This document shows, one piece after another, positions 22,894-31,218 of a stretch of DNA of 35,139 nucleotides; position 1 is the first letter of the stretch; every line of letters starts with the position of its first letter. Position numbers and translations under genes: made by a program. Below the pieces are notes generated by a model, which did no database searches, was not told the origin of the DNA, and saw only the letters and a program-made list of their open reading frames with translations. Source of the DNA: Faecalispora jeddahensis (GTDB lineage Bacteria > Bacillota > Clostridia > Oscillospirales > Acutalibacteraceae). The DNA is taken from the NCBI RefSeq assembly GCF_000577335.1, contig NZ_CBYL010000038.1, positions 1 to 35,139 of the forward strand, in the 5' to 3' direction.

Positions 22894-22926
22894 AAAAAAA
22901 GGAAGCCGAAGACACCGGCTTCCTTT
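22894..22926 (-). terminator. Second (distal) terminator downstream of cadA
   Basis: The arms AAAGGAAGCCG/CGGCTTCCTTT have a 7-nt loop, followed on the minus strand by a T run (TTTTTTT including the end of the stem). Confidence 0.85.
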
Positions 22927-22949
22927 AGATCAACAATCGCTTTTATAAT

Positions 22950-22988
22950 GAAAAATTCCTTTCCCCGAAGAAGATGGGGGAAAGGAAT
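22950..22988 (-). terminator. First (proximal) terminator downstream of cadA
   Basis: The arms ATTCCTTTCCCC/GGGGAAAGGAAT (22955-22988) are followed on the minus strand by TTTTT. Two terminators in tandem isolate the metal operon from the genes below. Confidence 0.85.
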
Positions 22989-23063
22989 CAAAATCAATTT
23001 GAGTTTTTCAGAAGTAGGATTGCTATTTGATTGAAATCGGAATCCGCGGCAAACGGCGCGGAT

Positions 23064-25397
23064 TTATTTTGTTTTCAGGGCACGCATGGCGTTCAGGACG
23101 GCGATCAGCGCAACGCCGACGTCGCCGAATACGGCGGCCCACATGGTGGCGATTCCGGCGGCGGCCAGAATCAGGATAACGGCCTTGATACCCAGCGCGA
23201 ACCAGATGTTCTGCCAGACGATGCGGCGCGTCTTTTTCGCGATTCTCACCGCGGCGGGCAGCTTCGACAGCTCGTCGGTCATCAGGACGATGTCTGCGGC
23301 TTCGATTGCGGCGTCGGAGCCGATGCCGCCCATGGCGATGCCGATATCAGCGCGGGCCAGCACGGGAGCATCGTTAATGCCGTCGCCGACGAAGGCCAGC
23401 TTTCCGCCGGGGGATTTCTGATTGTCTAAAAGCTCCACGCGTTCCACTTTCTGGTCGGGCAGAAGCTCGGAGTAGACGGTGTCGATACCGATGGTTTTGG
23501 CGACGCTTTCGGCCACAGCCCGGCTGTCGCCGGTCAGCATGGCGACAGTGTGTACTCCTGCCTGCCGAAGCGCTTCCACAGCCTTTCGGCTGTCGGGCTT
23601 GATTTCGTCAGAGATCACCAGGCAGCCGGCGTATTCGCCGTCCACCGCCAGGTAGACCAGGGAGCCTGGGGCGGAAACGGGCTCAAACCGAATGTTTTCC
23701 GATTCCATCAGGCGGCTGTTTCCCGCCAGGACGGTTTTTCCGTCGATGACGGCGCGGATGCCGTGCCCGGCAATTTCGGTGTGCTCCATTGCCTGACCTT
23801 CGTCAACGGGCTGGCCGTACGCCCTTACGATCGATTGGGCGATAGGGTGGGTGGAAACACTTTCTGCCAGCGCGGCATAGCGCAGCAGCTCCGCTTTTTC
23901 CATTTTCTCGGGCAGGATTTCCGTCACGGTAAAGCTGCCTTTGGTCAAGGTGCCGGTTTTATCAAATACGACTGTATCAAGACCGTTCAGTGCTTCCAGA
24001 TAGTTGCTGCCCTTAATCAGGATTCCCTGGCGCGACGCGGCGCCGATTCCGCCGAAGAAGCTCAGAGGGATCGAAATCACGAGCGCGCAGGGGCAGGATA
24101 CCACCAGAAACGCCAGCGCACGGTAAATCCAGGAGTGAAACTCCGCACCGGGGATCACCAGCGGAGGAATCACCGCCAAAGCCACAGCGGCAAATACGAC
24201 GGCCGGGGTGTAATAACGGGCAAACTTGGTAATAAAGTTTTCGGTAGGGGCCTTTTTGCCGCTGGCATTCTGTACCAGCTCCAGAATCCGGGAGGCGGTG
24301 GAGTCTCCAAACTCCTTCTGCACCTGAACGGTCAAAAGACCGCTCTGGTTGATAGAGCCGGAGAGAACCTCGCTGCCGGGCTGTACATCCCTCGGCAGGG
24401 ATTCTCCCGTTAGAGCGGAGGTATCTAGGGATGAGATGCCCTGCACCACAACGCCGTCCAGCGGGATTTTTTCGCCGGTCTTGACCAGAATCAGGTCGCC
24501 GATGCCTACCTCTTCGGGCGAAACGCGGCGTACCTCGTCGCCCAGCTTCAGATTGGCGAAATCGGGGCGAATGTCCATCAGTGCCTTGATCGAGCTGCGC
24601 GAGCGGTTGACCGCCATATCCTGAAACAGCTCCCCGACACGATAAAACAGCATGACGGCTACGCCCTCCGGGAATTCCCCGATGGCGAACGCGCCGATGG
24701 TCGCAATTGACATTAAGAAGTTTTCATCAAAAATCTGGCCGCGCCGAATGTTGCGCAGGGCAATGAGAAGAATCTCGCCGCCGATCAGAAGGTAAGCGGC
24801 CAGAAAGAGAAGAAACGACGGGAGCTCCGCCATTGGGATCGCCATCGCCGCCGCAAACAGCACTACGCCGACCGCAAGCAGAATACGGGAAATACGTTTC
24901 CTGCTCTCGTCTTCATCCTCGCCGGTTTCCTCCTCACGGAAAGAGACCGTAACGTCCGGTTCTATCTCGCCGATGATGCGCACGGCCTCGCGGGTCAGTA
25001 CCGGCAGTTTCTCCCGGTCACTGGCTTTCAGCATCACGCGCTGTGCGGCGAAGCTCACCTGCGCTTCCCGGATTCCGTCCAGCTTTTGAATTTCGCGTTC
25101 GATTTTTGCCGCGCAGTCTGCGCAGTCCAACCCTTTCAGGTATAAAATCCGTTCGCCTGCCTGTGCGGCCCGGCGTTCGGTCAATCGGATATCCGGCTCA
25201 TGGCTCTGTGCAATTTCCTGCATCCTGCCGGTAAGCTCGGGAAAACGGTTTTCATCTAAAAGTTCTACCCGCAGCGTTTTTGAAACAAAATCGAGCGAAG
25301 CTTTCGAAATACCGTCCAGCTTGCCGACCTCGTGTTCAATTTCCGCCGCGCAGTGGGCGCATCCCAGGTTCTCCACGACAAATTCCTTGGCGGCCAT
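23064..25397 (-). CDS. cadA: P-type heavy-metal (Zn/Cd/Pb) exporting ATPase
   Basis: This 777-aa P1B-type ATPase expels divalent soft metals. Two N-terminal heavy-metal-associated domains carry GCAHC (C13, C16) and DCADC (C92, C95). The membrane CPC motif is SCPCALV (C435, C437), the actuator loop is TGES (330-333), the phosphorylation site is D479 in DKTGTLT, and the hinge is VGDGINDAPVL. CPC together with the neighbouring SmtB/CadC-type repressor points to Zn2+, Cd2+ or Pb2+ rather than Cu+. It lies 30 bp downstream of the repressor gene in one operon, with AAGGGTGGG before the ATG. The two HMA domains (one is common in CadA) are the only unusual feature. Confidence 0.95.
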   Translation of the reverse strand: MAAKEFVVENLGCAHCAAEIEHEVGKLDGISKASLDFVSKTLRVELLDENRFPELTGRMQEIAQSHEPDIRLTERRAAQAGERILYLKGLDCADCAAKIEREIQKLDGIREAQVSFAAQRVMLKASDREKLPVLTREAVRIIGEIEPDVTVSFREEETGEDEDESRKRISRILLAVGVVLFAAAMAIPMAELPSFLLFLAAYLLIGGEILLIALRNIRRGQIFDENFLMSIATIGAFAIGEFPEGVAVMLFYRVGELFQDMAVNRSRSSIKALMDIRPDFANLKLGDEVRRVSPEEVGIGDLILVKTGEKIPLDGVVVQGISSLDTSALTGESLPRDVQPGSEVLSGSINQSGLLTVQVQKEFGDSTASRILELVQNASGKKAPTENFITKFARYYTPAVVFAAVALAVIPPLVIPGAEFHSWIYRALAFLVVSCPCALVISIPLSFFGGIGAASRQGILIKGSNYLEALNGLDTVVFDKTGTLTKGSFTVTEILPEKMEKAELLRYAALAESVSTHPIAQSIVRAYGQPVDEGQAMEHTEIAGHGIRAVIDGKTVLAGNSRLMESENIRFEPVSAPGSLVYLAVDGEYAGCLVISDEIKPDSRKAVEALRQAGVHTVAMLTGDSRAVAESVAKTIGIDTVYSELLPDQKVERVELLDNQKSPGGKLAFVGDGINDAPVLARADIGIAMGGIGSDAAIEAADIVLMTDELSKLPAAVRIAKKTRRIVWQNIWFALGIKAVILILAAAGIATMWAAVFGDVGVALIAVLNAMRALKTK

Positions 25398-25427
25398 CGA
25401 TTCATTCCCACCCTTCTATTTATGTGA

Positions 25428-25799
25428 TTATTTCTCTTTGATGTGGCTCAGGCCTAGACTCAAAATGCCCTCTATGTGCTCGTCATCCAGCGAATAGTAG
25501 ATCACCTTGCCCGCTCGGCGGGATTTTACCAGCCGGGCCTGCTTGAGCACGCGTAGCTGATGCGAAATTGCCGACTGCGAAATTTCCAGCAGCTCCGCAA
25601 TGTCGCAGACGCAAAGCTCGGTCGAAAGCAGGGCGCATACGATTTTTACCCTTGTGGAATCCGCAAAAATGCGGAAGAAATCCGCCAGATCAAACAGATG
25701 GTCCTCGCGGGGCATCTGTTCCTTTGCCTTTTGAATCGATTCGGGGTGAATCCCCGCGATTTCGCACTGTTCGAGTTCTTCTATTTTGTCAGCCATCAT
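25428..25799 (-). CDS. cadC: ArsR/SmtB-family metal-sensing repressor (CadC-like)
   Basis: This 123-aa winged-helix repressor releases DNA when it binds metal. The recognition region is ISQSAISHQLRVLKQARLV with the wing RRAGKVIYYSL. Two metal sites are visible. One is ELCVCD (C63, C65) with N-terminal C12, as in the CadC thiolate site for Cd/Pb. The other is D106-x-H108 ... H119-xx-E122 in the last helix, exactly the spacing of the SmtB/CzrA alpha-5 zinc site. The second N-terminal Cys of CadC is missing. I use ATG 25799 (AAGGAG 9 bp upstream) rather than the TTG at 25802. It is first in the operon with cadA and is autoregulated through the operator just upstream. Confidence 0.92.
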   Translation of the reverse strand: MMADKIEELEQCEIAGIHPESIQKAKEQMPREDHLFDLADFFRIFADSTRVKIVCALLSTELCVCDIAELLEISQSAISHQLRVLKQARLVKSRRAGKVIYYSLDDEHIEGILSLGLSHIKEK

Positions 25800-25822
25800 C
25801 AATTTCTCCTTTGATCATATGA

Positions 25823-25846
25823 ACATATGAATAACTGTTCATATGT
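25823..25846. promoter_or_regulatory. Operator of the metal repressor
   Basis: 9-bp arms ACATATGAA/TTCATATGT with a 6-bp centre lie directly downstream of the -10 box, across the probable transcription start. This is the usual layout of an ArsR/SmtB operator. An overlapping extra half site TATGAACAT lies at 25819-25826. Confidence 0.8.
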
Positions 25847-25875
25847 ATTATATGCAGAACCCGCGAAAAAGTCAA
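25847..25875 (-). promoter_or_regulatory. Sigma-A promoter of cadC-cadA
   Basis: Minus strand: -35 TTGACT (25875-25870), 17-bp spacer, -10 TATAAT (25852-25847). Confidence 0.85.
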
Positions 25876-25965
25876 TCATGAATTGTATTCAATTGAAAAC
25901 TTTTTTCCATAGTTGGTTTGCGCTGCCAATATGAGAAAGGGGACTGTTTTTTTCATTGGGGTCAT

Positions 25966-25973
25966 GATATAAT
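25966..25973 (+). promoter_or_regulatory. Possible extended -10 promoter for a non-coding transcript
   Basis: TGATATAAT (25965-25973) matches the extended -10 consensus TGnTATAAT; the -35 is poor. It points into the 460-bp non-coding stretch before the lipoprotein gene. Confidence 0.35.
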
Positions 25974-25979
25974 ATTTAT

Positions 25980-26410
25980 AATTTTGCAAGTTCGGGTATT
26001 GTCTTTTAAGCTGCAGCCAACTCTGGGTTTAGATACTGCCGTTTTCTGTGCATCATATTTAAGAAGGATTTTTTCTTTGCGCTGTACGGTAAGGCTTCTG
26101 CTGGCGCAGGGTTTGCCTCTTATGTCGGGGCAGGCACTTACTTTCTTTGTGAAAAGAAAGTAAGCAAAGATTCGCCAAAGGACACCTTTGGAATCCGTTT
26201 GGGGAACAAGCCCTGACTGCGCCGACAAAAGCTACTGGAAAGGCGCTCCAAAGAAATGCCCACTCTCCGGGTTTTGCCGGTAAATTAAGTTTTGTTGTCC
26301 CGTCTGTCGGCGGGCATTTTCAGAGCGCTCTCGTTGGCTCGCAGTTTTTGGGTGCGGCTTCGCCGCAGGTTTCTGTTGACACGAGAGGTAAACTGACAAA
26401 AAGGATTCTC
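25980..26410 (+). repeat. Non-coding hairpin-rich region, probable dispersed repeat
   Basis: This is the bulk of the 640-bp gap between cadC and the lipoprotein gene. It holds three clear stem-loops. The first has perfect 12-bp arms CTTACTTTCTTT (26137-26148) and AAAGAAAGTAAG (26153-26164). The second is CCAAAGG-ACA-CCTTTGG (26175-26191), and the third is TGCGGC-TTC-GCCGCA near 26354-26368. Arms CTCTCGT/ACGAGAG enclose the last. Open frames here (for example 25918-26163 plus) lack ribosome sites and run through these stems. The pattern fits an intergenic repeat present in many copies; that needs the genome. Confidence 0.5.
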
Positions 26411-26441
26411 TCTGTGGTGGAGCCGCGCAGAAAAAACGATT

Positions 26442-26469
26442 TTGAAAAACGGATTTCTATCCATATAAT
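26442..26469 (+). promoter_or_regulatory. Sigma-A promoter of the lipoprotein-two-component operon
   Basis: -35 TTGAAA (26442-26447), 16-bp spacer, -10 TATAAT (26464-26469), giving a leader of about 40 nt before ATG 26517. Confidence 0.7.
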
Positions 26470-26516
26470 AAAAATATAGGCTCAGCCTGTGCAAGGGGAA
26501 AGGACGTGAAAAGGAC

Positions 26517-27890
26517 ATGAGGAAACAGATGATCGCCGCAGTGCTGGCCTTGGCCGTGCTGTGCTCCGGCTGCTCCTCGGTCAGCCTGGACCCTCAGACT
26601 CTGATGCGTCCGCCGCGCGCTACCGGCAACAAAGAACAGATTCACAAGGTGCTGGAGAAAAAAACGAACAATCAGCTAAAGCTGAGCTACCCGAGCCGCG
26701 GGGATTACCGCTCGGCTATTTTAATGTGGGATTTAACCGGCGATGGATCGGAGGATGCCATAGCGCTGTATCAGAATCCCGACCAGAAGGGCGGCCTGAC
26801 CATTTCCTTTATCCGCGGCGGGTCCGAAACCTGGGCGGAGGTCGGCTCTTTCAATAATCCTGCCACTCAGGTGGATAAGGTGTGCTTTGGCGATGTGAAC
26901 CGTGATGGTGTGGATGATGTGATCGTCGGCTGGGGCAATGTTTTAAATCAGACTTCTTCGGTCAGCATTTACTCTTACCATGACGGAAAGATGACGGAGC
27001 TTTCTTATAATCAGCCTTATAATGAAATGGAAGTGCGCGATTTCGACGGGGATACCTACGACGAAATCTTTACGGCCTCCGTTTCCACGGCGGAGCAGCC
27101 GGCCATTGCGCGCCTACTGCGCGTGACGGATAATATGGTGGAAACCATCGGTTCGGCACATCTGGATATCGGCGTGACAAAATACGCGGCGGTCACGGCG
27201 GGAATGATCAATTCCTCGCAGTACGGCATTGTGCTCGACGGGGTAAAGGCCGGCGGCAATTATGTGACAGAGGTGCTGTTCTGGGATTCCAAGAAAAAGC
27301 TGCTGCAATCTCCCTTCCTGGATTCGGGCACGCAGACGGCCAACTACACGCAGCGCAGTACGAGCGTGACCTCGCGCGACATCAATGGCGACACGCTGAT
27401 CGAAATCCCGATTGTCAACCCGCTGCCGGGGTATTCGTCGCCCCTGCCGGATGAAGCGTGCGCCGTGACGAACTGGTACCGGTACGACAGCGTAAACAAT
27501 ATATTGCAGCCGGTGATGAGTATGGTCATCAACCAGAAGAGCGGCTATTGGTTTTTGATTCCGGAGATGTGGCGCGGCAAAGTCAAGGTCACCGTCAAGG
27601 TAGACCGGGAGGCGCGCTCCCTGACCTTCTACAAATGGCTTCCAGCGACCGGGGCCGCCGCCAATACAGCAAACAATGCCGCCGCGGGCGCGGTGAGTAC
27701 GGGCCTGCTCAAGCTGCAGGAATTCACCGAGCAGGAATGGAACGCCGGGGTGGTCACGAAGGGCTTTTATAAGCTGAAGGAGAAAAATGGGATTGTTTAT
27801 GCGGCTTCCATCCTTCAGCCGGATGACCCGATGGCCCTGAACATCAACGATATTACGAACAGCTTCCGGCTGATCGCATCGCAGGAATAA
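26517..27890 (+). CDS. Lipoprotein with FG-GAP/VCBS-like Ca-loop repeats
   Basis: This 457-aa exported lipoprotein has signal peptide MRKQMIAAVLALAVLCSG with lipid-bearing Cys19. Four repeated segments with Asp-rich loops follow (WDLTGDGSEDAIALY, FGDVNRDGVDDVIVGW, VRDFDGDTYDEIF, SRDINGDTLIEIPIV), like the calcium-binding loops of FG-GAP/VCBS beta-propeller repeats. The C-terminal third has no motif I recognise. The gene is followed after 25 bp by a response regulator and then its kinase on the same strand. It may therefore be an extracytoplasmic accessory sensor for that system, or a substrate of it. Function unknown. Confidence 0.8.
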   Translation: MRKQMIAAVLALAVLCSGCSSVSLDPQTLMRPPRATGNKEQIHKVLEKKTNNQLKLSYPSRGDYRSAILMWDLTGDGSEDAIALYQNPDQKGGLTISFIRGGSETWAEVGSFNNPATQVDKVCFGDVNRDGVDDVIVGWGNVLNQTSSVSIYSYHDGKMTELSYNQPYNEMEVRDFDGDTYDEIFTASVSTAEQPAIARLLRVTDNMVETIGSAHLDIGVTKYAAVTAGMINSSQYGIVLDGVKAGGNYVTEVLFWDSKKKLLQSPFLDSGTQTANYTQRSTSVTSRDINGDTLIEIPIVNPLPGYSSPLPDEACAVTNWYRYDSVNNILQPVMSMVINQKSGYWFLIPEMWRGKVKVTVKVDREARSLTFYKWLPATGAAANTANNAAAGAVSTGLLKLQEFTEQEWNAGVVTKGFYKLKEKNGIVYAASILQPDDPMALNINDITNSFRLIASQE

Positions 27891-27915
27891 AACAGGCAGA
27901 GGAGGAACCTGACGA

Positions 27916-28620
27916 ATGAAGAGGATATTGGTTGCGGAGGATGAACAGACCATTCGCGAGTTTGTAGTGATCAATCTCAAGCGCGCGGGCTACGAGGTGA
28001 CCGAGGCGGAAAACGGGGATCAGGCTCTTGAGCTGTACGAGCGGGAAAACGGCATGTTTGACGTTGCCATTCTCGATATTATGATGCCCGGGCAGCACGA
28101 CGGCCTCGCGGTCTGCCGCGAGCTGCGCCAGAAAAGCGGTTCGATCGGCATTATCTTGCTCACTGCCAAAACGCAGGAGATGGATAAGGTGAGCGGCCTG
28201 ATGATGGGTGCGGACGACTACGTGACAAAGCCGTTTTCCCCCAGCGAGCTGGTGGCCCGCGTGGATGCGGTGTACCGGCGGGTGGCCTTGGCGGAAATGC
28301 GCACCGGCAACAACTTCCGCGAAGAAATCCGTTCCGGCATTTTCTCGCTGAACCTGCGTAACCGCGCACTGATGAAGGAGAATGTTCCCATCGAGCTGAC
28401 GCAGGTGGAATTCCAGATCATGGAGTATTTCTTTTCGAATCCGGGCAAGGCGCTCGACCGATCCGACATCCTCAAGCACGTATGGGGAGATGCCTATTAC
28501 GGAGAAGAAAAGATCGTGGACGTGAATATTCGTCGTCTGCGGATGAAAATAGAGGATGAACCGTCCAACCCCAAGCATATCGTGACCGTTTGGGGACTGG
28601 GCTATAAATGGGAAGCTTAA
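27916..28620 (+). CDS. OmpR-family response regulator
   Basis: This 234-aa regulator has a receiver domain with E8/D9, phospho-acceptor D54 (AILDIMMPG), T (LLTAK) and K (VTKPFSPSEL). A winged-helix DNA-binding domain (about 135-232) contains ELTQVEFQIMEYFFSNPGKA and VDVNIRRLRMKIE. GGAGGAAC precedes ATG 27916 by 9 bp. Its partner kinase begins 182 bp downstream, after a long hairpin. Target genes are not evident in the window, apart from possible autoregulation. Confidence 0.93.
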   Translation: MKRILVAEDEQTIREFVVINLKRAGYEVTEAENGDQALELYERENGMFDVAILDIMMPGQHDGLAVCRELRQKSGSIGIILLTAKTQEMDKVSGLMMGADDYVTKPFSPSELVARVDAVYRRVALAEMRTGNNFREEIRSGIFSLNLRNRALMKENVPIELTQVEFQIMEYFFSNPGKALDRSDILKHVWGDAYYGEEKIVDVNIRRLRMKIEDEPSNPKHIVTVWGLGYKWEA

Positions 28621-28710
28621 AAATCTGTTTCACAGCCTGAAAGGTACAAAACAGATTCTGAGCTGCCTGTAACAGTAAATTCATTGTAAAACAGGATTCA
28701 TCAGCACAGA

Positions 28711-28745
28711 AGTATCTTCCCCCGCCATAGGCGGGGGAAGATACT
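28711..28745 (+). repeat. Perfect 16-bp hairpin between response regulator and kinase genes
   Basis: The arms AGTATCTTCCCCCGCC and its exact complement have a 3-nt loop (ATA). No T run follows on either strand. It lies in a 182-bp gap inside an operon, so it may be an attenuating, RNA-processing or stability element, or a REP-like repeat. Confidence 0.75.
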
Positions 28746-28802
28746 CACCACTATTTTAAATTGTATGGTTATAAAATGACAGCGCGAAAGGAGGGCGGAG
28801 AA

Positions 28803-30272
28803 ATGAAGATATGGGGCATTACCCGGCGCTGGATTCTGAACAGCCTGGGCATTATCCTGCTTGTCCTTGCCGCACTGATTCTCTGCCTTTCGCTGGTCGT
28901 GCAGGGCTATGTGTACAACGGCATTCAACAGACCATCAACGGGCGCTCGAGCGAGCTGACCAACGTGTTTGCCGGTTATGACAATAAGACGGCGTCGGAG
29001 TTTTCCAGCGCGGCGCGCGCTTATGTGGAAAACTCGCCCAGCAAGCAGATGATGGAGATGATGGTGCTGAGCACTTCGGGCCGAATCCTCGTCACTTCCA
29101 CGGGCTTCCCGCCCGATCAGGACCAGACGATGCCGGACGTTCAGATGGCGCAGGCAAGCAAGGATGGCTACGGAACCTGGCAGGGCCGCCTTTCCTCTGG
29201 TGAAAAGGTGATGGCCGTTACACGCGAGATCCGCAGTCAGACCGGTTCGCCCCTTGGCAGCATCCGCTATATCGTCTCTCTGGAAGAAGCCGACCGGCAG
29301 ATTCTCACCATCGTGGGCGGGCTTTTGATCATGGGCTTTCTCGTCATCCTGTTTGTGGTGTTTTCCAGCTCTTACTTTATCAAGTCGATCGTCGACCCGA
29401 TCAAGCTGATCAGTGCGACGGCCAAGCGGATCGCCCAGGGCGACTTTGACGCCCGTATTCAGAACCGCCAGAAAGACGAGATCGGCGAGCTGTGTGAGAC
29501 CATCAACAAAATGGCCGTAGAGCTTGGCACGGCGGAAAAAATGAAGAACGACTTTATCTCTTCGGTGTCGCACGAGCTGCGCACGCCGCTCACGGCCATC
29601 AAGGGCTGGGCGGAAACGCTGCAGGGCATGGACGAGACCGAGCGTGAAACGTATGAAAAGGGCATGGGCGTCATTATTCGTGAATCGGAGCGGCTTTCGG
29701 GAATTGTGGAGGAGCTTCTGGATTTCTCTCGCATGCAGAATGGCCGCATGACGCTGATGATGGACAAAATCGATATTCTGGCGGAGCTTGGCGAGGCGGT
29801 GTATATGTTTACCGACCGTGCGCAGGCAGAGGGCAAGTTCCTGGTATATGAGGAACCGCCCCTTCTGCCTCCGGTTCTGGGCGACATCAACCGCCTGCGG
29901 CAGGTATTTGTCAATATCATTGACAACGCCTTGAAATATACCAAAGAAGGGGATACCGTCACCGTTACCGCGGAAGAAGCAAACGGAAAAATCCGGGTGG
30001 TGATCAGCGATACGGGCTGCGGCATCTCTGCAAAAGACCTACCCAACGTGAAAAAGAAGTTTTATAAAGCAAACCAGACGGTGCGGGGCTCCGGAATCGG
30101 ACTGGCCCTGGCGGACGAGATCATGCGCCTGCATGACGGCCGCCTGGAGCTGGAAAGCCAGGAGGGAGTCGGAACCGTCGTGACCATCACGATACCAACA
30201 CTCAGGCAGTCCGCGCCGGAGGCAAGGCCGGCGCCTGCGACGGAAGAAAGGAATTCCGAACAAAATGGCTAG
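28803..30272 (+). CDS. HAMP-containing sensor histidine kinase
   Basis: This 489-aa membrane kinase has TM1 (about 13-33), an extracytoplasmic sensor of about 140 residues, TM2 (about 172-194), HAMP (PIKLISATAKRIAQGDFDAR), and HisKA with the phosphorylated His in SSVSHELRTPLTAIKGW. The ATPase domain has an N-box (NIIDNALKYT), G1 (SDTGCGIS) and G2 (RGSGIGLALA). It is a classic VicK/PhoR-like layout without PAS. I use ATG 28803, since AGGAGGGCGGAGAA stands before it; the frame open from 28761 adds 14 unlikely residues. The stop overlaps the start of the DUF1385 gene. It partners the regulator above. Confidence 0.93.
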   Translation: MKIWGITRRWILNSLGIILLVLAALILCLSLVVQGYVYNGIQQTINGRSSELTNVFAGYDNKTASEFSSAARAYVENSPSKQMMEMMVLSTSGRILVTSTGFPPDQDQTMPDVQMAQASKDGYGTWQGRLSSGEKVMAVTREIRSQTGSPLGSIRYIVSLEEADRQILTIVGGLLIMGFLVILFVVFSSSYFIKSIVDPIKLISATAKRIAQGDFDARIQNRQKDEIGELCETINKMAVELGTAEKMKNDFISSVSHELRTPLTAIKGWAETLQGMDETERETYEKGMGVIIRESERLSGIVEELLDFSRMQNGRMTLMMDKIDILAELGEAVYMFTDRAQAEGKFLVYEEPPLLPPVLGDINRLRQVFVNIIDNALKYTKEGDTVTVTAEEANGKIRVVISDTGCGISAKDLPNVKKKFYKANQTVRGSGIGLALADEIMRLHDGRLELESQEGVGTVVTITIPTLRQSAPEARPAPATEERNSEQNG

Positions 30273-31218
30273 AGAAAAAACAAAAATGATCACAAGCATC
30301 GGCGGGCAGGCCGTGATGGAGGGCGTAATGATGCAGGGCCCGCACAAGACCGCGTTGGCTGTGCGCATGCCCGACAACACCGTTTCCACCGAAGAGATTG
30401 CAGTCAGTCGCCTACGGAACCGTTACAGCCTGCTGCGCCTGCCGATTCTGCGCGGTGTGGCCGGATTTATCGACGCGCTTTCCGTCGGGTACAAGGCGCT
30501 GAGTATTTCGGCGGAAAAATCAGGGCTGGAGGATGACGAGCAGCCCTCTAAATTCGACCAGTGGATGCAGCGTGTTTTTGGCGACAAGCTGATGAACGCG
30601 ATCATGACGGTCAGCGCCATTCTCGGTGTGCTGATCGCCGTGGGGCTGTTCTTCTGGCTGCCTACCTGGCTGTTCAACATGGGCAAGACCTACCTGTGGG
30701 GCCCTGGTTTTGCCGAGTGGCGCACCGTGTTCGAGGGCTTTTTGAAAATTGCGATCTTTATCGCCTACATTGCGTTCTGCGCCAGCCTGCCGGATATTAA
30801 ACGCGTGTTTCAATACCACGGGGCCGAACATAAAACGATTTTCTGCTACGAGAATGAAGAAGAGCTGACGGTGGAGAATGTCCGGGGGCATCAGCGCTTT
30901 CATCCGCGCTGCGGCACCAGCTTTATGGTGATTATGCTGCTGCTCGGCATCGTTGCCGGGTACTTTATCCCGTTTACCAATCCCTTTGTCCGTACTGTGG
31001 CAAAGCTTTTGTGCGTGCCGCTTCTCATGGGGATCGGTTACGAGCTGATCCGCATCTGCGGCAAATACGACAATCTGTTTACCCGCATTATTTCCGCGCC
31101 GGGCATGTGGATGCAGCGCCTGACGACCAAAGAACCGGATGATTCGATGATCGAGGTGGCGATCAGCGCCATGAAAGAAGTCATTCCGGAAAACGGAGAG
31201 GACCGAGTTGTAAGATGA
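30265..31218 (+). CDS. DUF1385 membrane protein
   Basis: This 317-aa protein of the conserved DUF1385 family starts MAREKTKMITSIGGQAVMEG, with the family signature GGQAVMEGVMM(Q)GP. Four or so TM helices are visible (about 115-140, 155-175, 215-235, 240-260). The conserved block YHGAEHKTIFCYE, followed by HPRCGTSFM, has His/Cys residues that could bind metal. It overlaps the kinase gene by 8 bp and prmC by 4 bp. Its linkage to prmC (and usually prfA) is common in Firmicutes. No biochemical function is established. Confidence 0.92.
   Translation: MAREKTKMITSIGGQAVMEGVMMQGPHKTALAVRMPDNTVSTEEIAVSRLRNRYSLLRLPILRGVAGFIDALSVGYKALSISAEKSGLEDDEQPSKFDQWMQRVFGDKLMNAIMTVSAILGVLIAVGLFFWLPTWLFNMGKTYLWGPGFAEWRTVFEGFLKIAIFIAYIAFCASLPDIKRVFQYHGAEHKTIFCYENEEELTVENVRGHQRFHPRCGTSFMVIMLLLGIVAGYFIPFTNPFVRTVAKLLCVPLLMGIGYELIRICGKYDNLFTRIISAPGMWMQRLTTKEPDDSMIEVAISAMKEVIPENGEDRVVR

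Noticed and set aside
22720-23034. Open frame of 104 codons in an intergenic region
   Set aside because: It crosses two strong intrinsic terminators and a repeat unit and has no ribosome site.
23550-24413. Open frame of 287 codons on the plus strand
   Set aside because: It is antisense to the metal ATPase, whose catalytic motifs fix the true frame.
25918-26163. Open frame of 81 codons before the lipoprotein gene
   Set aside because: It has no ribosome site, runs into a perfect palindrome and is probably part of a non-coding repeat.
26131-26410. CRISPR array or tRNA gene in the hairpin-rich region
   Set aside because: There are no regularly spaced repeats with unique spacers, and no cloverleaf with T-loop and anticodon features.
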